This document shows, in pieces, positions 12,490 to 25,003 of a stretch of DNA of 64,000 nucleotides (positions are counted from its first letter, which is position 1; each line of letters opens with the position of its first letter). The stretch is from Ulva prolifera. Its lineage: Eukaryota > Chlorophyta > Ulvophyceae > Ulvales > Ulvaceae. Under the pieces are notes generated by a model. The model made no database searches. It was not told the DNA's origin and worked only from the letters and a program-made list of their open reading frames with translations. The position numbers and the translations under genes were made by a program. The stretch is from assembly GCA_023078555.1 (NCBI GenBank), contig CM041198.1, positions 11,351,874 to 11,415,873 on the forward strand. The letters run 5' to 3'.

Positions 12490-14008
12490 TCATGCTTGTA
12501 CCAATGTGCTTGCAAGACCACACCAATCACTGCGCCTGGAGAGAAAGTACTCAGTCTTCAAGTGGGGTGAGTTCACCAGACCGTATATCACGTTGACGAC
12601 AATCAAAGAAGCAACGAGCGCGGACAGCGTCGCCGCTGATATCTTGTGCTTCAATCTCATGAGTACATTCTTCTCTGACAGCATGCTGTTCCCCATGCAC
12701 ACTTGCTCATATAGCGATCATCCGGACAAAGTGCTGCATTTGCATGCTACATCTGATTTACAATCAGATTGTTTCATCCTTGGTTGAGCCTTTGATTTAT
12801 TGTGATTTACCTTGGGTTGAAACACTAGCAGCCACTGGTACCACCCTTTGAGCACAGCCTGTCTGAGCACAAGGACAACATCACGCACATATAACTCTAC
12901 CGACCATCGTGAAACTACTTTGTCGCGAATGCTGAATGCCGCTTTGGATGAAGCGACATGTAGCCCGCATAGCCGTGTGGCCTTTCGGTTCGCCATATTT
13001 CGGCATGGCATGCATATGGCGCTGGCCGCAGGACGTGCCAAGTCCGCCACGAGGGCCGTAGTCGATCATTGGCACACACCGACATGAACTTCTGTATCTT
13101 ACTGCAGCAGGATCAATGTCGCGCACGATGTCAAAGCCATCCGGTATTTCGCCATCATCTCTCCACAAGCCGTTCTGAAAGCGATGCAGGCTTCCCACTC
13201 CAGATCTGGAATACATAGTGGCATGGAAAGCAGCACAGCAGAATCGAATGAAGGTTCCGATGTGTTGATCCGCGTCTGGAGCTGTCCAGGCGAGCTAGGC
13301 GTGCCTGTTGATGACGCCGCTGGTGTTCAATCTGTACGTCCTTCATCGCCAAAGTGGTGGAATGCGGAGCTACTTTGCATAACGCAGGTTCTGCATTGTG
13401 TTCAAGATCGCGAGTCTACTTGTTGCGCAGTCTACTGTGTGACGCGAATGACCAGCCGTGATGAGGCCTCGCACGTTAGCTCTCCAACTTTCTCCATGGG
13501 ACGACGGGAGCTCTAGGCTTCCCTGATCGTACATCGGGGCAAAAAGCAGGAATGTGTACGCGTTGAAATGGCGTTGTGCGGCGTTTTCGAAGCGGGACCA
13601 AGCTGAAGCACTTCTGCATCGACAGCAATACACGCGGTACCCGGTCGATCAAGTACCACACGAAAGAATTTCATATGCAGGCTGCGTCTCGATTTGGTAG
13701 CTATACGAGCACTTCCGAGACCGCCATTGGATTGATGCACCTAGCGATTTGTGCTGTTGTTTGGCCCTTAGCCATTTATAGCTGGCACAGGTTCAGGAAT
13801 CGCAGCTTCTCAGATGTCCAATGGCAGTTAAAGACTTGTACGGTGCGATATGCATGCTGACATCGCGTCCTTCCTGCACAACCTGTCTTTGCAGGTATGC
13901 ACCACGTTGCTCTAATGCCGACACCGCGTGCTTGATCATTCCACATAGCCTATCACCAAGGCGGACAGGCAGGAGCAGTTCAATATTTTCTGTGGTATGT
14001 GCATGCAC
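12490..14008 (-). CDS. unresolved multi-exon membrane protein gene
   Basis: Several minus-strand segments look like exons of one protein, but I could not join them all in phase. They are about 14008-13850 (GMIKHAVSALEQRGAYLQ, then DVSMHIAP), about 13628-13374 (RFENAAQRHFNAYTFLLFAP), about 13170-13110 (GEIPDGFDIVRDIDPAA, ending at a GTAAGA donor), about 12950-12800 (VSRWSVELYVRDVVLVL, then GWYQWLLVFQP) and about 12700-12490 (hydrophobic ALVASLIVVNVIYGLV). The first two join in phase (IAP to SASAW). The last two contain one or two probable membrane helices. I do not recognise the family. Coordinates are approximate and both ends are open. Confidence 0.42.
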
Positions 14009-14388
14009 GCTTGCATCATTTCGACTTATGCTACACGCATGGATCGGACTCCACAGACACGTAATTTCTGTCAGTCTTTATTGAAACAACATCAATAGGA
14101 CATTTGCTTGTTCAGTGCAAGTCAAATATGCAGACTGTTCACAAGTCGCCACTGCCGCCAGTTCCTCACAGTCCTGAGCGATGCATATGCATTGAAATTG
14201 AGCATTGATGACGTCTCACCCAACATGAGTGCTGCAGCTTTTAGGGCTCATCGATAGGCAGGACTGCTGTACAATATCGGTATGCCACCCCAAGACCTTC
14301 CTCGCAACCACACTATGTATGCTTGTGAACGAGGAGATTCAGAATTCAGCATGGAATGCGCATGTAGGTAGAGGTATCCAACGTACAA

Positions 14389-15218
14389 GTGCAGAGTGAA
14401 AGCTCTGATCTTGACTTGTCTGGCGCTGCTTCCGTGATGCAGCAGCCAGGCGCTTCATCTCCTTCTGCAGCACCATTGGATGTGATCACTGTGCAGACAT
14501 GTTCTGAGACTCCCAACCCTGAGAGGTCAGCATGCGCCGAGGTCACGGACAGCACACGCTTGCAGAGCAAATACCGTTGCTATGTACAGTCTGCAGAACA
14601 GAAGGTTGGACCAGAGGACTTTGAAAGTGCAGATTTGTCCTGCTTTCAATTTGGGAGCTTCACACTGGTGGATGGTATCTGTACTTTATCACTTTCCTGC
14701 TTTTTTGCCATGTCATCTGGATTCACATAACCCCTCATATTGTTTTGACTCAAAACGCAAACTGTGCAGTGGTGCCTGTTGGACAGAATACCAAGTGCAT
14801 GGACAAGTTTGCAAAGAATAGTATACACACAAATCGTAGTGTCGAGATATTTGAGGCGCGCACAACACATGTAGCGAGCCTGTGCGTCGCAGTGCTGGCA
14901 ACAGTTGGCCTACTTGTCTGTGTTAGCATCTACGCTCATAAGCGATTGAGAGCTGATGGAGCATTAAACCTTGCTGACAGCCCACCTGCCGCAGCAAGAC
15001 TGGAACAGGTGGAAAGGAGTGCAAGTGTACACAACGGTCAGACACGGATGGCCAGAGATTCGGATGTACACCTGACATGGCCCACAGCACATGATCTGAG
15101 GAAGGCAGATGATTCAGCCGCGCCGGAGATTCAAGTCATTCTGCCAAGTGCAGAGTTTCCAGCACCTGTATGGAGAAGCGGAGCAGCTTCAGAATGCAAA
15201 AGGAGGCATAGCATATAG
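14389..15218 (+). CDS. possible single-pass membrane protein
   Basis: Two plus-strand frames may be exons of one gene. One covers about 14389-14680 (Ser/Pro-rich, then QSKYRCYVQSAEQK). The other covers about 14745-15218 and contains one strong hydrophobic helix (VASLCVAVLATVGLLVCVSI) followed by a basic stop-transfer segment and a polar tail of roughly 100 residues, ending at TAG. No domain is recognised and the junction was not established. It may not be a gene. Confidence 0.3.
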
Positions 15219-15876
15219 CTGTCCTGAGGTGTTCTGATCGCATGGGCCTGTGCTTACACTCCAGTACCTGCTACTCGGTGGATTCTGTCGTCCGTGAGGT
15301 CCAGACATTTGGGGAAGTACGAGGCACTTTCCATGTATCTTCAAAAATATGTGACGATTACTTGTGATGCACAGAAAGATGTTTCGTGATCGCCTTGGAC
15401 TCATGAGTCTCTTGTTGTACCTGCCACTACTCATGTCGACGATCACCATGTATTGCAAATCTTGATATTGATAATGGCAGATCTTTGTGGGATACTCTGC
15501 ATCAGGGCAAATGAGTCCGTATTTCAGGTTGGTATCACTCTGAGGTAACATAATGGGTCTCTACACAAGATGTACACAAGAACAAGTGCGCATATCCGTG
15601 AACCCGACTGTTGCAAGCCTTGGCTCCCTTGGCGGCACATCATTTGTTGCCATGATCGCTTAGCCATGTTCTAGTTTCTGCACTACATCTAAGTACATGT
15701 AAGACACATATCGCTGCAGTGCCACCTGGACAGCTTTCATGGTCATGGCGTTCACTGACTGGAAGGCAGCCGCTGGACTGCATGTATCTGGCTGTGTTTG
15801 CTGAATGTGGTGGGGGATCGTATCACGTACACATGTTCTCTTGCTCTGCGTCCGGTCTTTGTTATCCTACACGTGT

Positions 15877-18802
15877 TCAATGTGATTGTGTGAATGTGTG
15901 TAGTTGCGTGTGTGCAATGCAACCCATTGAGTTGATTTGCAAGAGCATCACCAAGTGTCGTTTCAGACTGTCATCTGAGCTTGTGGGCGCATCTGAATCG
16001 GCACTGCTCGTTGATGTAGAATAGTCAGAAAATGCGGTAGTGGTCTGACTTCTAAGGATGTTGTGGCGTGCTGAAGCTGCAGCACCCCTCTGACTGGGCT
16101 GTGGGTAGCGAACCTGCAGGGTTGGCTGAACTTGGAAGGTCAAATCTCACATAGAAATATCAATTTCGCTAACTTCGCTACAGACCTGCAATGGCTGGTG
16201 TCCAAAGCCTCGCATGATCGCTTCCTTTTTAGCTTGCTGTCCTAGGGGCTTCCGGAGCATGGTGCATGTTTCTGGATCAGGGGAAACGACATGCTCTTCT
16301 ATGAGAGCACCTGCAAACTCACCCATTACATGATCGTCCTTTGAGTGTACGACGCCTACAACAGAAACATTTAGATGTCATGGTTGATTTCTTAGTAGGC
16401 CATCGACCACGAATTTATCAACCCTAAAGTTCAAGCACAAACTGGCTTCTCTCCAGATGCACTTCACGCGGGCGAGTTCCAAGGGGTCATGTCAAGGCCG
16501 TATAAGAACGCCTGAGTGTTCAACATTCGATTGATATGAATCCAGCAAGATTTGATAGTACAATGCATTTGAAATGGGCAAACTAGCCCCACATTGACTC
16601 TGACGCTGGCAGGTGCGTGCGAGGTGCCAGCGCTACGGTGGCAAACATCTGTTTTTAGGATGGTACGTGCTTATCATTATCTGAAACAGATTCAATGTGC
16701 CAAGCATATGGCTGGTAAACCATGGGAGGACGTGTACATGGAAGATGCACACAAAGCCTGATCAAAGCTTGATGGAAGCACACTTTCTGCAAGTGTCAGT
16801 GGCTGGAAATCAAACTTGTCACACCACATTCCTCGCAGCTTCCGTACAGATGGAACAATGATTTGCCTCACTCCGAGTTCGGAAAGCACAACCTCAATTG
16901 CAGTGAGCAAAGTCCGCAAGGCCCCTTGTTTCCTGCATCACGTGCTTGTGTGTGCAGTTTCTGACCAGGTAGCAGATTTTCCATATCAACAGCAGCAAGC
17001 CCCACAGTTGCGCCTAAAGAAACTGCGACCATGCCTATAGTCTTCTTTTGTGCCCACAAAAGGAATCTCAGCCATGATTGTACCAAACACCCTCACTGTC
17101 GCAGCACAGATGATGGTGTTGCCTTCACGTAGCACGATTGTCTTGAACGATCCTGTGGCATCAGAGCACAGTCATGTCTAGTACATGAGTCTGCTCGGAT
17201 CACCTGCCAGACAAAACAAAGTTGCATTATCATCCAGCTGCATCATATGTGGTACTCAGCTGGTGATCTGGCACCCACCATAATCATAGCCAAGATCATC
17301 TGCCGTCTCCTCTTCCGGAGGAGTCACATATGAATGAACACACATGTCCACAAGATCTTTGTCATTGTCCATTATCAATGGCTCTGCAAAGGCAGACACT
17401 CTGGAGCTCGCACAACAGGTTCATCAAATATATTGCAAGTATCACTACCTGAGACGAAGCGGACCGAATGACGCATGAAGGATCTTCAGCGCTGCTTCAT
17501 GCTGAGTCCGGCGACCTGTAGACAGCATATGTCTCCGGCCAGAGACCATAATTAGCAGAGGCTGGCTCCAGAACAGGGTCAGAGTGGAGGAGCACGACAA
17601 GCACATGCAGAAGAGCAACATCCTGTGCAGGCTACGGACAGATAGCAAATACCCTTACTGTAAAGTAAAAGTAAAAAGTAAATCTGAACTGTTAGGAACA
17701 GTAAGGAGCGAACCCCTACGACTAGCTATGCTTGGTTCGTTTGCAAGGATCGCTACTTCTCGATTTCCATTCACATTGGTTACAGCAAACAAATGCGCCA
17801 TCTCGTGATACATCCTTTCACATGATGTCTCACAGAACCACAGATTGCCCTCGTCCATCACAGCCCCCCGTGAGAGATGTGTTCCGGTGCGTCGTTCTTC
17901 ACATTCCTGCACTCACGAAGCGCTTGCATTCAATTATTGCAAACTCTGCGATCCTGCACCACATTCATTTGGTTATTTCTACGAATCACTGTTGTCAGCA
18001 AGCTTTTGAACATGTACTTGCAAGGCTGTCCGTAATATCTCAGCGGTAAATCAGGATCTGCGTACATCTCGTTTAGGAAACATATGCTGCTGAAAGGACA
18101 CCACACACGGAACAGCACCCTACAGCCACACATTTATGTGTTGAAAATTTTCCGCATCATGATCATGATCCAGGCACAAAACACTGCACACTGTAGCCAC
18201 GACATGCTGTCGGCTAAGTTCGGAGTGGACCACCACATCTTTGGCAAAAGCGGGGCGCGCAAGCGTGGTACCACTAGCATCTTGGCATTACCATATTGTC
18301 ATATGGTAGATACTTGCACTGTTGGCAGAATAAGTGACTGTATGTTCGCCATCCCCATCTCTGAGGAGCATTTGCGTAATCACACCAGTACAATTAACAC
18401 AAACTGGCACAGGCTGGCCCATGAACTGATTCGGCAGCTTGGTATTCGATGTTCCGAGACGTGAATCAGTCCCACATCTACGTAAACTTATTTGAAGTGA
18501 ACCAACATCTTGAGTTTACAACACGATTCACATTCTCAGAAGGTGTGGACGACTCGTACGTACCACATGACATCCGCGAAGGCCGCAGCAAGAGCATATG
18601 ATCATCAGCCTAGCTCCGAAGGAAGTGTCCGCGTCAGAGCCGCCACAAACGGTACAGTGTCCACAACTTTCTATGTCATGTGACAAGGAGCTGTGAGCGC
18701 CGGAGCCGAGCATGTGCAATGTGTGATCGGGCGGGAAGTGAGTAAGCGATCAGCGCGTGAACCAAAGACCTTCGACAGATGCCACAGCTGCACACCAAGG
18801 CG
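15877..18802 (-). CDS. PHD-finger/GNAT acetyltransferase, IDM1-like (5' incomplete)
   Basis: Nine exons join in phase on the minus strand: 18802-18770, 18690-18564, 17906-17757, 17501-17465, 17383-17279, 17152-17035, 16932-16784, 16355-16186 and 16113-15877 (stop). Together they give about 375 aa. Exons 2-3 form a PHD-type zinc finger: CGHCTVCGGSD, CSCCGLRGCHV, then C and LWFCETSC. Exons 4-7 form the GNAT fold typical of plant INCREASED DNA METHYLATION 1 and relatives: ILHASFEP, YDYGSFKTIVLREG, ICAATVRVFG, AEIPFVGTKEDYRKQGALR, LGVRQIIVPSV and FDFQPL. By family knowledge such proteins read unmodified histone tails and acetylate histone H3. The C-terminus is serine-rich. The intron after DYR has a GC donor (AG|GCATGG); every other listed donor is GT. 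Exons upstream of 18802 (another PHD part and the N-terminus) were not found. Last two exons: moderate confidence. Confidence 0.83.
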
Positions 18803-21387
18803 CTGTCAAACAGCAGGAACCGGATCGCGATGTCGATGTCGAAAACATGTAGATGTGAGTTCACTTTTGCAGGTGGCAGCAGAGGTTGACCGCTGCGACT
18901 CCCCAAGTGAGCAGTTCAGGCCAGGTGTGAATCGAGCAACATTGGCACGGGCCACTGCATCGAGAGGATCCAAGTGTTCCCTGGAAATGTACCCAAATAA
19001 CAGTAGCTCGTGTTTTCAGGTAAAACGGGCACAGCAGCCTGCAAGCAGCTCCGTATCGCACCCAACCCACCAGGCTGCCACGCTGCCAGCTCCGGGGCTA
19101 AACCCGGGCCTGCAACTCGCATGCGCCATCGTGCACAGGACAGCCTCAAACTTGACAGAAGTGCCACTGTATGGTTTACAACAATTCTGCATAGGTGCAG
19201 CCTCATCGAACACCTCTGTGTTGTTTCGGCGGTGGTCCCGCTCCCCAGCGTGATGGTGTGCGCCCAACCTAGCTATCATAAAGCTTGCGCTAGTGACAGT
19301 ACAAAATAGTGTACTTCTATAAGTTGCTGTACAATACGGATTATATCATAGCCACGTGCTGTGTCTGTATGACGAACAGCTTGAGTATACTTATGTCGAA
19401 TACGGCTTCCGCAGAGCCAATTGACGGGTGCCTTAGCGCATCACCGGCTGCTCGCAAGCTTCCAACAGTTGCCTTACAGTGCTCACGGATCTCTTGTCAA
19501 TGTTGCGTTGCGTGTGCACACAGGTCCTACAAAACGTGCTCGTCGTGTGGGTGACGGCATCGCAGCTCGTCATTACAGACACATGCAAATGAGGCTGCGA
19601 CCGCTGCCTGTCCGATGATATAACTGTAAACTGCCGTGACGTGGATCAGGGTCACGGGCTGTCTTGTTGCCATGGTGCTGAATGGACCACCACCACAGTT
19701 GCCATATAGGCAATGTGTGCCTTGCAGCCCAGCTGCTGCAGTAGCATATTCCCCCACGCTTGCTTGAATTTAGTGCTGCAATGGGTTTCATCGTCGTTTT
19801 GCTGCGGGAATCAATGCACTGGTCGCGGAAGAACACAGCAACACATCCGCACAGCTGCCCCACATCAAGGGCCGCAGATCTGCTGAAGTATTTCACACAT
19901 GGCTGGCTGTCCACTTCACTGCACAAACACATAGGTTTACACAGAATCCACCAACAGAGTTGGAATTCTATCATCACTCAGCCAACATTGTATAGCAAGA
20001 ATATGCCTCTCCAACAAAATTGCAGTCATCAGCAGTGCACGTGCAACAGGCACACCTGTTATGACTGAGTGGGATCCTACTGTGTATGCATAGGCACCGG
20101 AGAAAGCGACCTCAGCAATGGCATGTAATCATGCGAACACGGGCGTGCTGTGTGAGTGCAGCAGATTTGCCAAATTGTGTGCTAGCACAAGCATAGACCA
20201 TTACCATGCACTGAATGTGCCGCAGCCGAGGCTTACGATTGGTCGTCATGGTCCTTGTCATATGCAGGAAAGCTTGGGATTAAAAACCTTGGAAGCAAGA
20301 ATGAACTGACAGGCGGTACATGATTCTGGGCTCCAAGTTGAACTGCATTCCTTGGCCAGTGCTTGCTGATCAAGTTGTAGCGTAGCAGCTGCGATCTGTC
20401 CTCGATTTGAGATTGTACAACATCTGCTCCGCCAACTCTGTAACCGGTACGTGTCAGCTAGTCTGGGCAAGTGTGTTCTGCTAAGTTCTTCTTCAAGCAA
20501 TTGCAGCATCCCTGATGCACGAAGTCAAGGAAGTCTCCACGATACGTAAGACATTCTGTAGCATAAAATAAAGACTGCAGCCCGCAACGATAGGTCGAAC
20601 ACCGCCCAGGCGTCGACAGCTTTGGTTGGACCGCGACCACTTTGAGAAAATCAGCGCATGCAATCCTAGTACACGCTGGCATGAGCTTACAATTGTTCCA
20701 CCGAATGCAGAACGGATGCAGCTGCGTTCTAATTGCTTTGCAATTGGCTGGAACCGCGGTCCCTACATATCTCATGTATTCTGATTATTCAGATATGGAA
20801 ACAACGAAATCTGCTGAAGGATGGATGGATCGATGCCATTTCCAGCACCAGATTAACCACGACCAGCCATTAGTGTAACATACTGGTGTCTTTGGGACGT
20901 TCAGGAGGCAGCAGTGTAGCAACGGTTTTGCCTGTGGATGACCCGCCAGACCACCGACCAGTCATGTCACCCACGCACAGCATAAGGTACAGCAGCTAAT
21001 CAAACTGATTTATGCTGTGTCATCACTGGCACAAGATTTGTGAGGGAACGGCGGCACGGACACCATCACACTGGGGAGCGGGGCCTCTCAGCTGAGAAGG
21101 ACATCCGTACTCTTGGACAAGAACTCGTCTGTCTAATGTAGCAGTTGTCCTTGTTGTGGGTGTTGATGGTGTTGGTGGTGATGCTGGGGTGCCGGGTGTC
21201 GCAATTCGCCCGTCCCCTCTCGCAGAATTGGCTCGTGTTGTTGCATTCTGTGGCGCCAGTCAGAGTTTGCGGCGGCATGTTACTTGGATGCCTCGTTCGG
21301 TCCCGGATTTCAGAGTTTTCAGTGTCCAAATGGATACGGCTATTGTTAATGTAATCATGCATACATACATACATCAGATCATACGCA
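18803..21387. other. unresolved, probably holds 5' exons of the PHD-GNAT gene
   Basis: The PHD-GNAT model begins mid-codon at 18802, so its first exons and promoter should lie here. I searched the minus strand for a canonical first PHD finger and the plant N-terminal Cys/His module and could not place either. A four-base ACAT microsatellite lies at about 21357-21374, immediately before the LINE fragment. Confidence 0.4.
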
Positions 21388-21757
21388 ACAGCCCGCCTCC
21401 CAAGTTGTGGGCCCTTCTCGCGCGACGATGTCGCCCGCGGCGCCACTGCCTGCGGCCCCGCCGCCGCCGCCGCCGCTGCCGCCGGCGGCGGCGGGTGCTC
21501 CGGCCGCCGATGCCACTGCTAGGCACAGCTCCCATGTGGGGTGCCCCGAGCAGGACGCCCCGCAGGCTGCGGCACCGGCGGCGGCGGTGGTGCAAGGTGG
21601 CCAGGGTGCGGCGGGGCCTGAGGTGCAGTCCGCTGCCGCGCGGGAGGAGGGACTGGAGGAGGTGCTCATGTTGATGGCCCACGAGAAGGTGGGGGACATC
21701 GTGTCAGGCGTTTGTGCCACCGGACGACCCTTTGTGCTCCTTGGAGATGTCAACAAG
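21388..21757 (+). mobile_element. LINE fragment, linker and start of C-terminal domain
   Basis: This GC-rich stretch aligns by eye with 24189-24560 of the neighbouring LINE. Both start at CAGCCCGCCTC and encode an Ala/Pro-rich linker, then a THVG/SHVG-like motif and EEGLEE. They continue through GDI and a region matching DPLC. Homology stops at about 21757, after which a different part of the same element type (the reverse transcriptase N-terminus) begins. It therefore looks like the remnant of a separate, older copy joined head to tail with the next one, or an internal rearrangement. Confidence 0.75.
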
Positions 21758-21759
21758 GC

Positions 21760-24700
21760 AGTCGACACGTAAAAAATCAAGGGAGCACGCGTGGCCCTTG
21801 GCCGCTTCCCCGACTTCCTTGGTTCTGTCGCAGAAGGGAGGGAGGGGCATGACGGGCCGCGCTTGCACCTGTATCGCGCTATTTCTGGACGGTGAGAAGC
21901 CGAGGCTGGCGGAGCCCATGCAGAGCCAGCAGCAGAGATACGTCACAACCAGGATCGCCTCCTAGCGGCCTCCGTCCACAATTGGGCAACAGGAATGTCC
22001 GCAAAGCCGCAGCGAAACTGGAGGTGCCGCCCATCGCCAGGTACAGCCCGGAAGTGCACAAGCAGCTGCGACAGCTGCATCCCACGGAAGCGCTGCCCCC
22101 CGACACCCAGCCCGCCAAGCCTGCGCCCCCGCTGCAAATCGACGACGGGACGCATCGGGGCCTACTCGACAAGCTGCTGAAGGGCAGCGGCCTGGGCCTG
22201 TCGGGGTGGACGTACGAGCACATCCGGGCTGCCGGCACGTCCTCCACGGCCGCGCTCGCGGAGATTCTCCGCTTTGTGAATACTGCCCTCGCCGTCCGGC
22301 TGCCGCACCTCCGGCGCTTGCTGGACTGCCGTCTCCTCCTGCAGCAGAAGCCGCAGGGAGGTGTCCGCTCTGTCGCCATTGCAGAGACGTGGCAGCGCCT
22401 GGTAAGCCTGTGCGCCAAGACACTGTGCAGTGGCCTGGGTCCCTTCTTCGCGCCACTGCAAGTGGGGGTCGGGGGTGCCAGGGGGCGCGCAGAACCTGGG
22501 CCACGCTGCGTGCGCCGTGCTGCAGGCGTGGGACGATGCCGTTCTTGTACAGCTGGACTGGAAGAATGCATTCAACATGATGTCCCGTGCAGCCATCTTG
22601 GAGGCTGTTGCGTCTTACAAGCTTGCGCCGCTGCCCGTCGCCAAGATGCTGTACAGGTTCCCCGCAAATCTCTATATCGACGGTGCACTGCCCGGCACCA
22701 CTGCGATCACGTCGCAGCGCGGCGTGCGTCAAGGCGACTTCCTCAACCCGCTACTCTTCGCCCTGGCCCTCCAGGGCCCCCTCCAGGTCGTGCAAGCCCA
22801 GCACCAACCGACCGAGAGGGAGGTCACGGCTGCCCTTGTGGCATATATCACGACTGCATCATCGCTGGGGGGCACGTGGACGCCGCCGCCGCATTCCGTG
22901 CGCTGGCCTCGGCGGCAGAGCCCCTCGGGCTGGAGCCCCAGCTGCACAAGTGCACGGCCTACTCGCACGACCCCCAGCATGCGGGAGCCGTCGCGACCGC
23001 TCGGCATTGCGCACACCGCGGAGGGAACAGTCGTCACTGGCACGCCCATCAGCACCCGGGCGTTCGAGTCGGCGCACGTGCACGCGACAGCCGACAAGGT
23101 GTGCACGACCATCGCGAAGATGATGAGCCTACCCTTGACAGCGAAAGACCAAATCTTGCTGCTCACGATGTCCTGCCAACGCCACATGCTGCACTACGCC
23201 AGGGTGGTGCCATGGACGCAAATTTCTGATCACATGCGCCAGACGGAGGCGTCTGTCCTGGCTGCGGTGAATGAAATCATGCGCGGCCCGCGGGACGACC
23301 CTCAGGCGGCCGCGCAAGCAGTCCTCCCGGCGCGCCTTGGTGGCATGGGCATTGTGTCCACGCCGCAGGCGGTCGCCGACGGGGAGTTCCTTACTGCAGC
23401 TGCGGTGAGCCAAGGCGTTTGCAGGAGGCCCCGAGCGCATGCGGCCGTTCTTTGGGCCGCACGGGCAACAATTGTAGGAAGCCTGGCAGGCCCTCGACAT
23501 CGCTGAGCAGGATCAGGTCTGTCTGAGCTACAGACCTGATCCTGCACACCCAGGGAGGCGCACCGGCTGGGGCCATTCATTCGACTCACCTTCTATGGCA
23601 GTGCAGTGTCGTCCACTGCCCGGAGCTGCCCGGGCCGGCGAGGGGCGACACCATCGCCAAGGTGTTACGTGCTGTGCAACAACGTGTCACCAAGGTGGTT
23701 GCCCTGCGCCGCCGGGCGGCTCTGCTTGTCAGCCATGATGTCACCACCCCGCGAGGATGTATGCAACTTGTCATGGCTGCGTAGCTGTGCTTGCCGTGCG
23801 GCCACCAAATGGCTGAGCACCCTGCCGCTCTCCCAGGCGCTGCGCATGACAGATGTTGCATTGTCCGCCCCCAGAGGGGAGTTCATGTTGTGCATCAGGT
23901 ATCTGTTGGGCATGTCTCCGGCCCCTCCCAATGCCATCGGCTCGCGCTGCGAATGTGGCACGTTCATACAGCTGCATGATCTCGACCACGCGAAGAATTG
24001 CACACACATGTCGGGGAGCTGGACTTTGCGCCACAACATCGTTCACAAACAATGGCGCGAGATCAGGTCCCATGCATGTGTGGCATCCACGCGCATCCCG
24101 CGCACATCGGCGTTCGTCCGCGCGCGGCGGACGCTCCGCGGCAGGTCCGTGCTGGCCCGCCGGGCCTGCCCTCCCCCCTGACCCGCCACAGCCCGCCTCA
24201 CCAGTGGCGGGCCCTTCGCGTGCAGAGATTTTGCCTGCGGAGCCGACGCCTGCGAACCCGACGCCGCCGTCTGCCGCGCGCGCGGCTGCGGCACCGGCGC
24301 CGACGTCTGCTCAGGCCACCAATGCCGGTGCTGGACACAGCACCCATGTGGGGCGACCCGCACCGGACGCCGCGCAGGCTGCGGTGCCGGCGGCGCCGGC
24401 GGTGCGAGGTGGACAGGGTGCGGCTGGGCCTGGGACGCAGGCCGCTGCCACGCGGGAGGAGGGGCTGGAGGAAGAACTCAGGACGGCCCAGGAGAAGATG
24501 GGGGAAATCATGTTTATGCCGCCAGGTGACCCTTTGTGCATAGGGGATGTGTTGATTGTGAACCCCTGTGCGCATACCCATTGCGGCCGGGCGGCTCGGG
24601 AGGACGGGGGTGCTGCGATGGTGCGGGACGTGCAGAAACGCAATGCTTATCGTTTGTACGACCCTGATGCGTGCAGTTTTGTGCCGTTATCGCATGAGAC

Positions 24701-25003
24701 GCATGGTCGCTTGGGACAGCCTGCTATGGATCACTTGAATCGGCTGGCGGAGGTTGCGTCTCGGTGTGGTAAGGTGAACCGTGCTTTGTTTGTGACGAAT
24801 GCTCTGCGCCGGTCGAGTGTGGCTTTGTGCGAAAGGAACGCTTATGTGCTCCGTGCGGGCCTCCGATCCTTGGCTGGATTTACCGGCAGGGCGATGGTGC
24901 GCGCTCGTGCGCGGCCTAGTGCCATGACTGCGTGAGTGGATTTGCGTGTGCCTCCCTAGCAATGTTCGATGCCCGGCCTCAGTCCTTTGTAACTACATAC
25001 ATT
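21760..25003 (+). mobile_element. non-LTR retrotransposon (LINE), near-complete coding part
   Basis: The element runs from the N-terminal region of the reverse transcriptase to a 3' terminus ending near CTTTGTAACTACATACAT. The same terminus recurs at 50.5 kb and, inverted, at 28.4 kb, which supports the boundary. Its order is an RT N-terminal region, fingers and palm, thumb, a Cys/His knuckle, an Ala/Pro-rich linker and a C-terminal domain. It is markedly richer in G and C than the flanking host DNA. No poly(A) tail is seen; the end is a short ACAT-like repeat. Confidence 0.9.
21892..24935 (+). pseudogene. LINE reverse transcriptase polyprotein, frameshifted
   Basis: Fragments of one polyprotein are spread over frames. 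The N-terminal part (21980-22470) has LEVPPIARYSPEV and GLGLSGWTYEHIRAAG. After a shift near 22475 come LVQLDWKNAFNMMSRAAILE and GVRQGDFLNPLLFALAL. After a shift near 22850 comes the palm segment YHDCIIAGGHVDAAAAF, where the usual active-site pair of aspartates reads as HD, so the catalytic motif is damaged. After another shift near 23000 the thumb continues to 23500. The Cys/His knuckle (CECG, then DLDHAKNCTH, RHN and W) lies at about 23945-24050. The last frame (to 24935, TGA) carries the linker and a domain with GDVLIVNPCA, KRNAYRLYDPDACSFVPLS and RSSVALCERNAYVLRAGLRS. That pattern resembles the C-terminal restriction-endonuclease-like domain of such elements (inference). At least four shifts make it inactive. 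Confidence 0.88.

Noticed and set aside
21879-22732. Long minus-strand frames of 230 and 256 codons
   Set aside because: They are antisense shadows of the GC-rich LINE reverse transcriptase, which has clear RT motifs on the plus strand.
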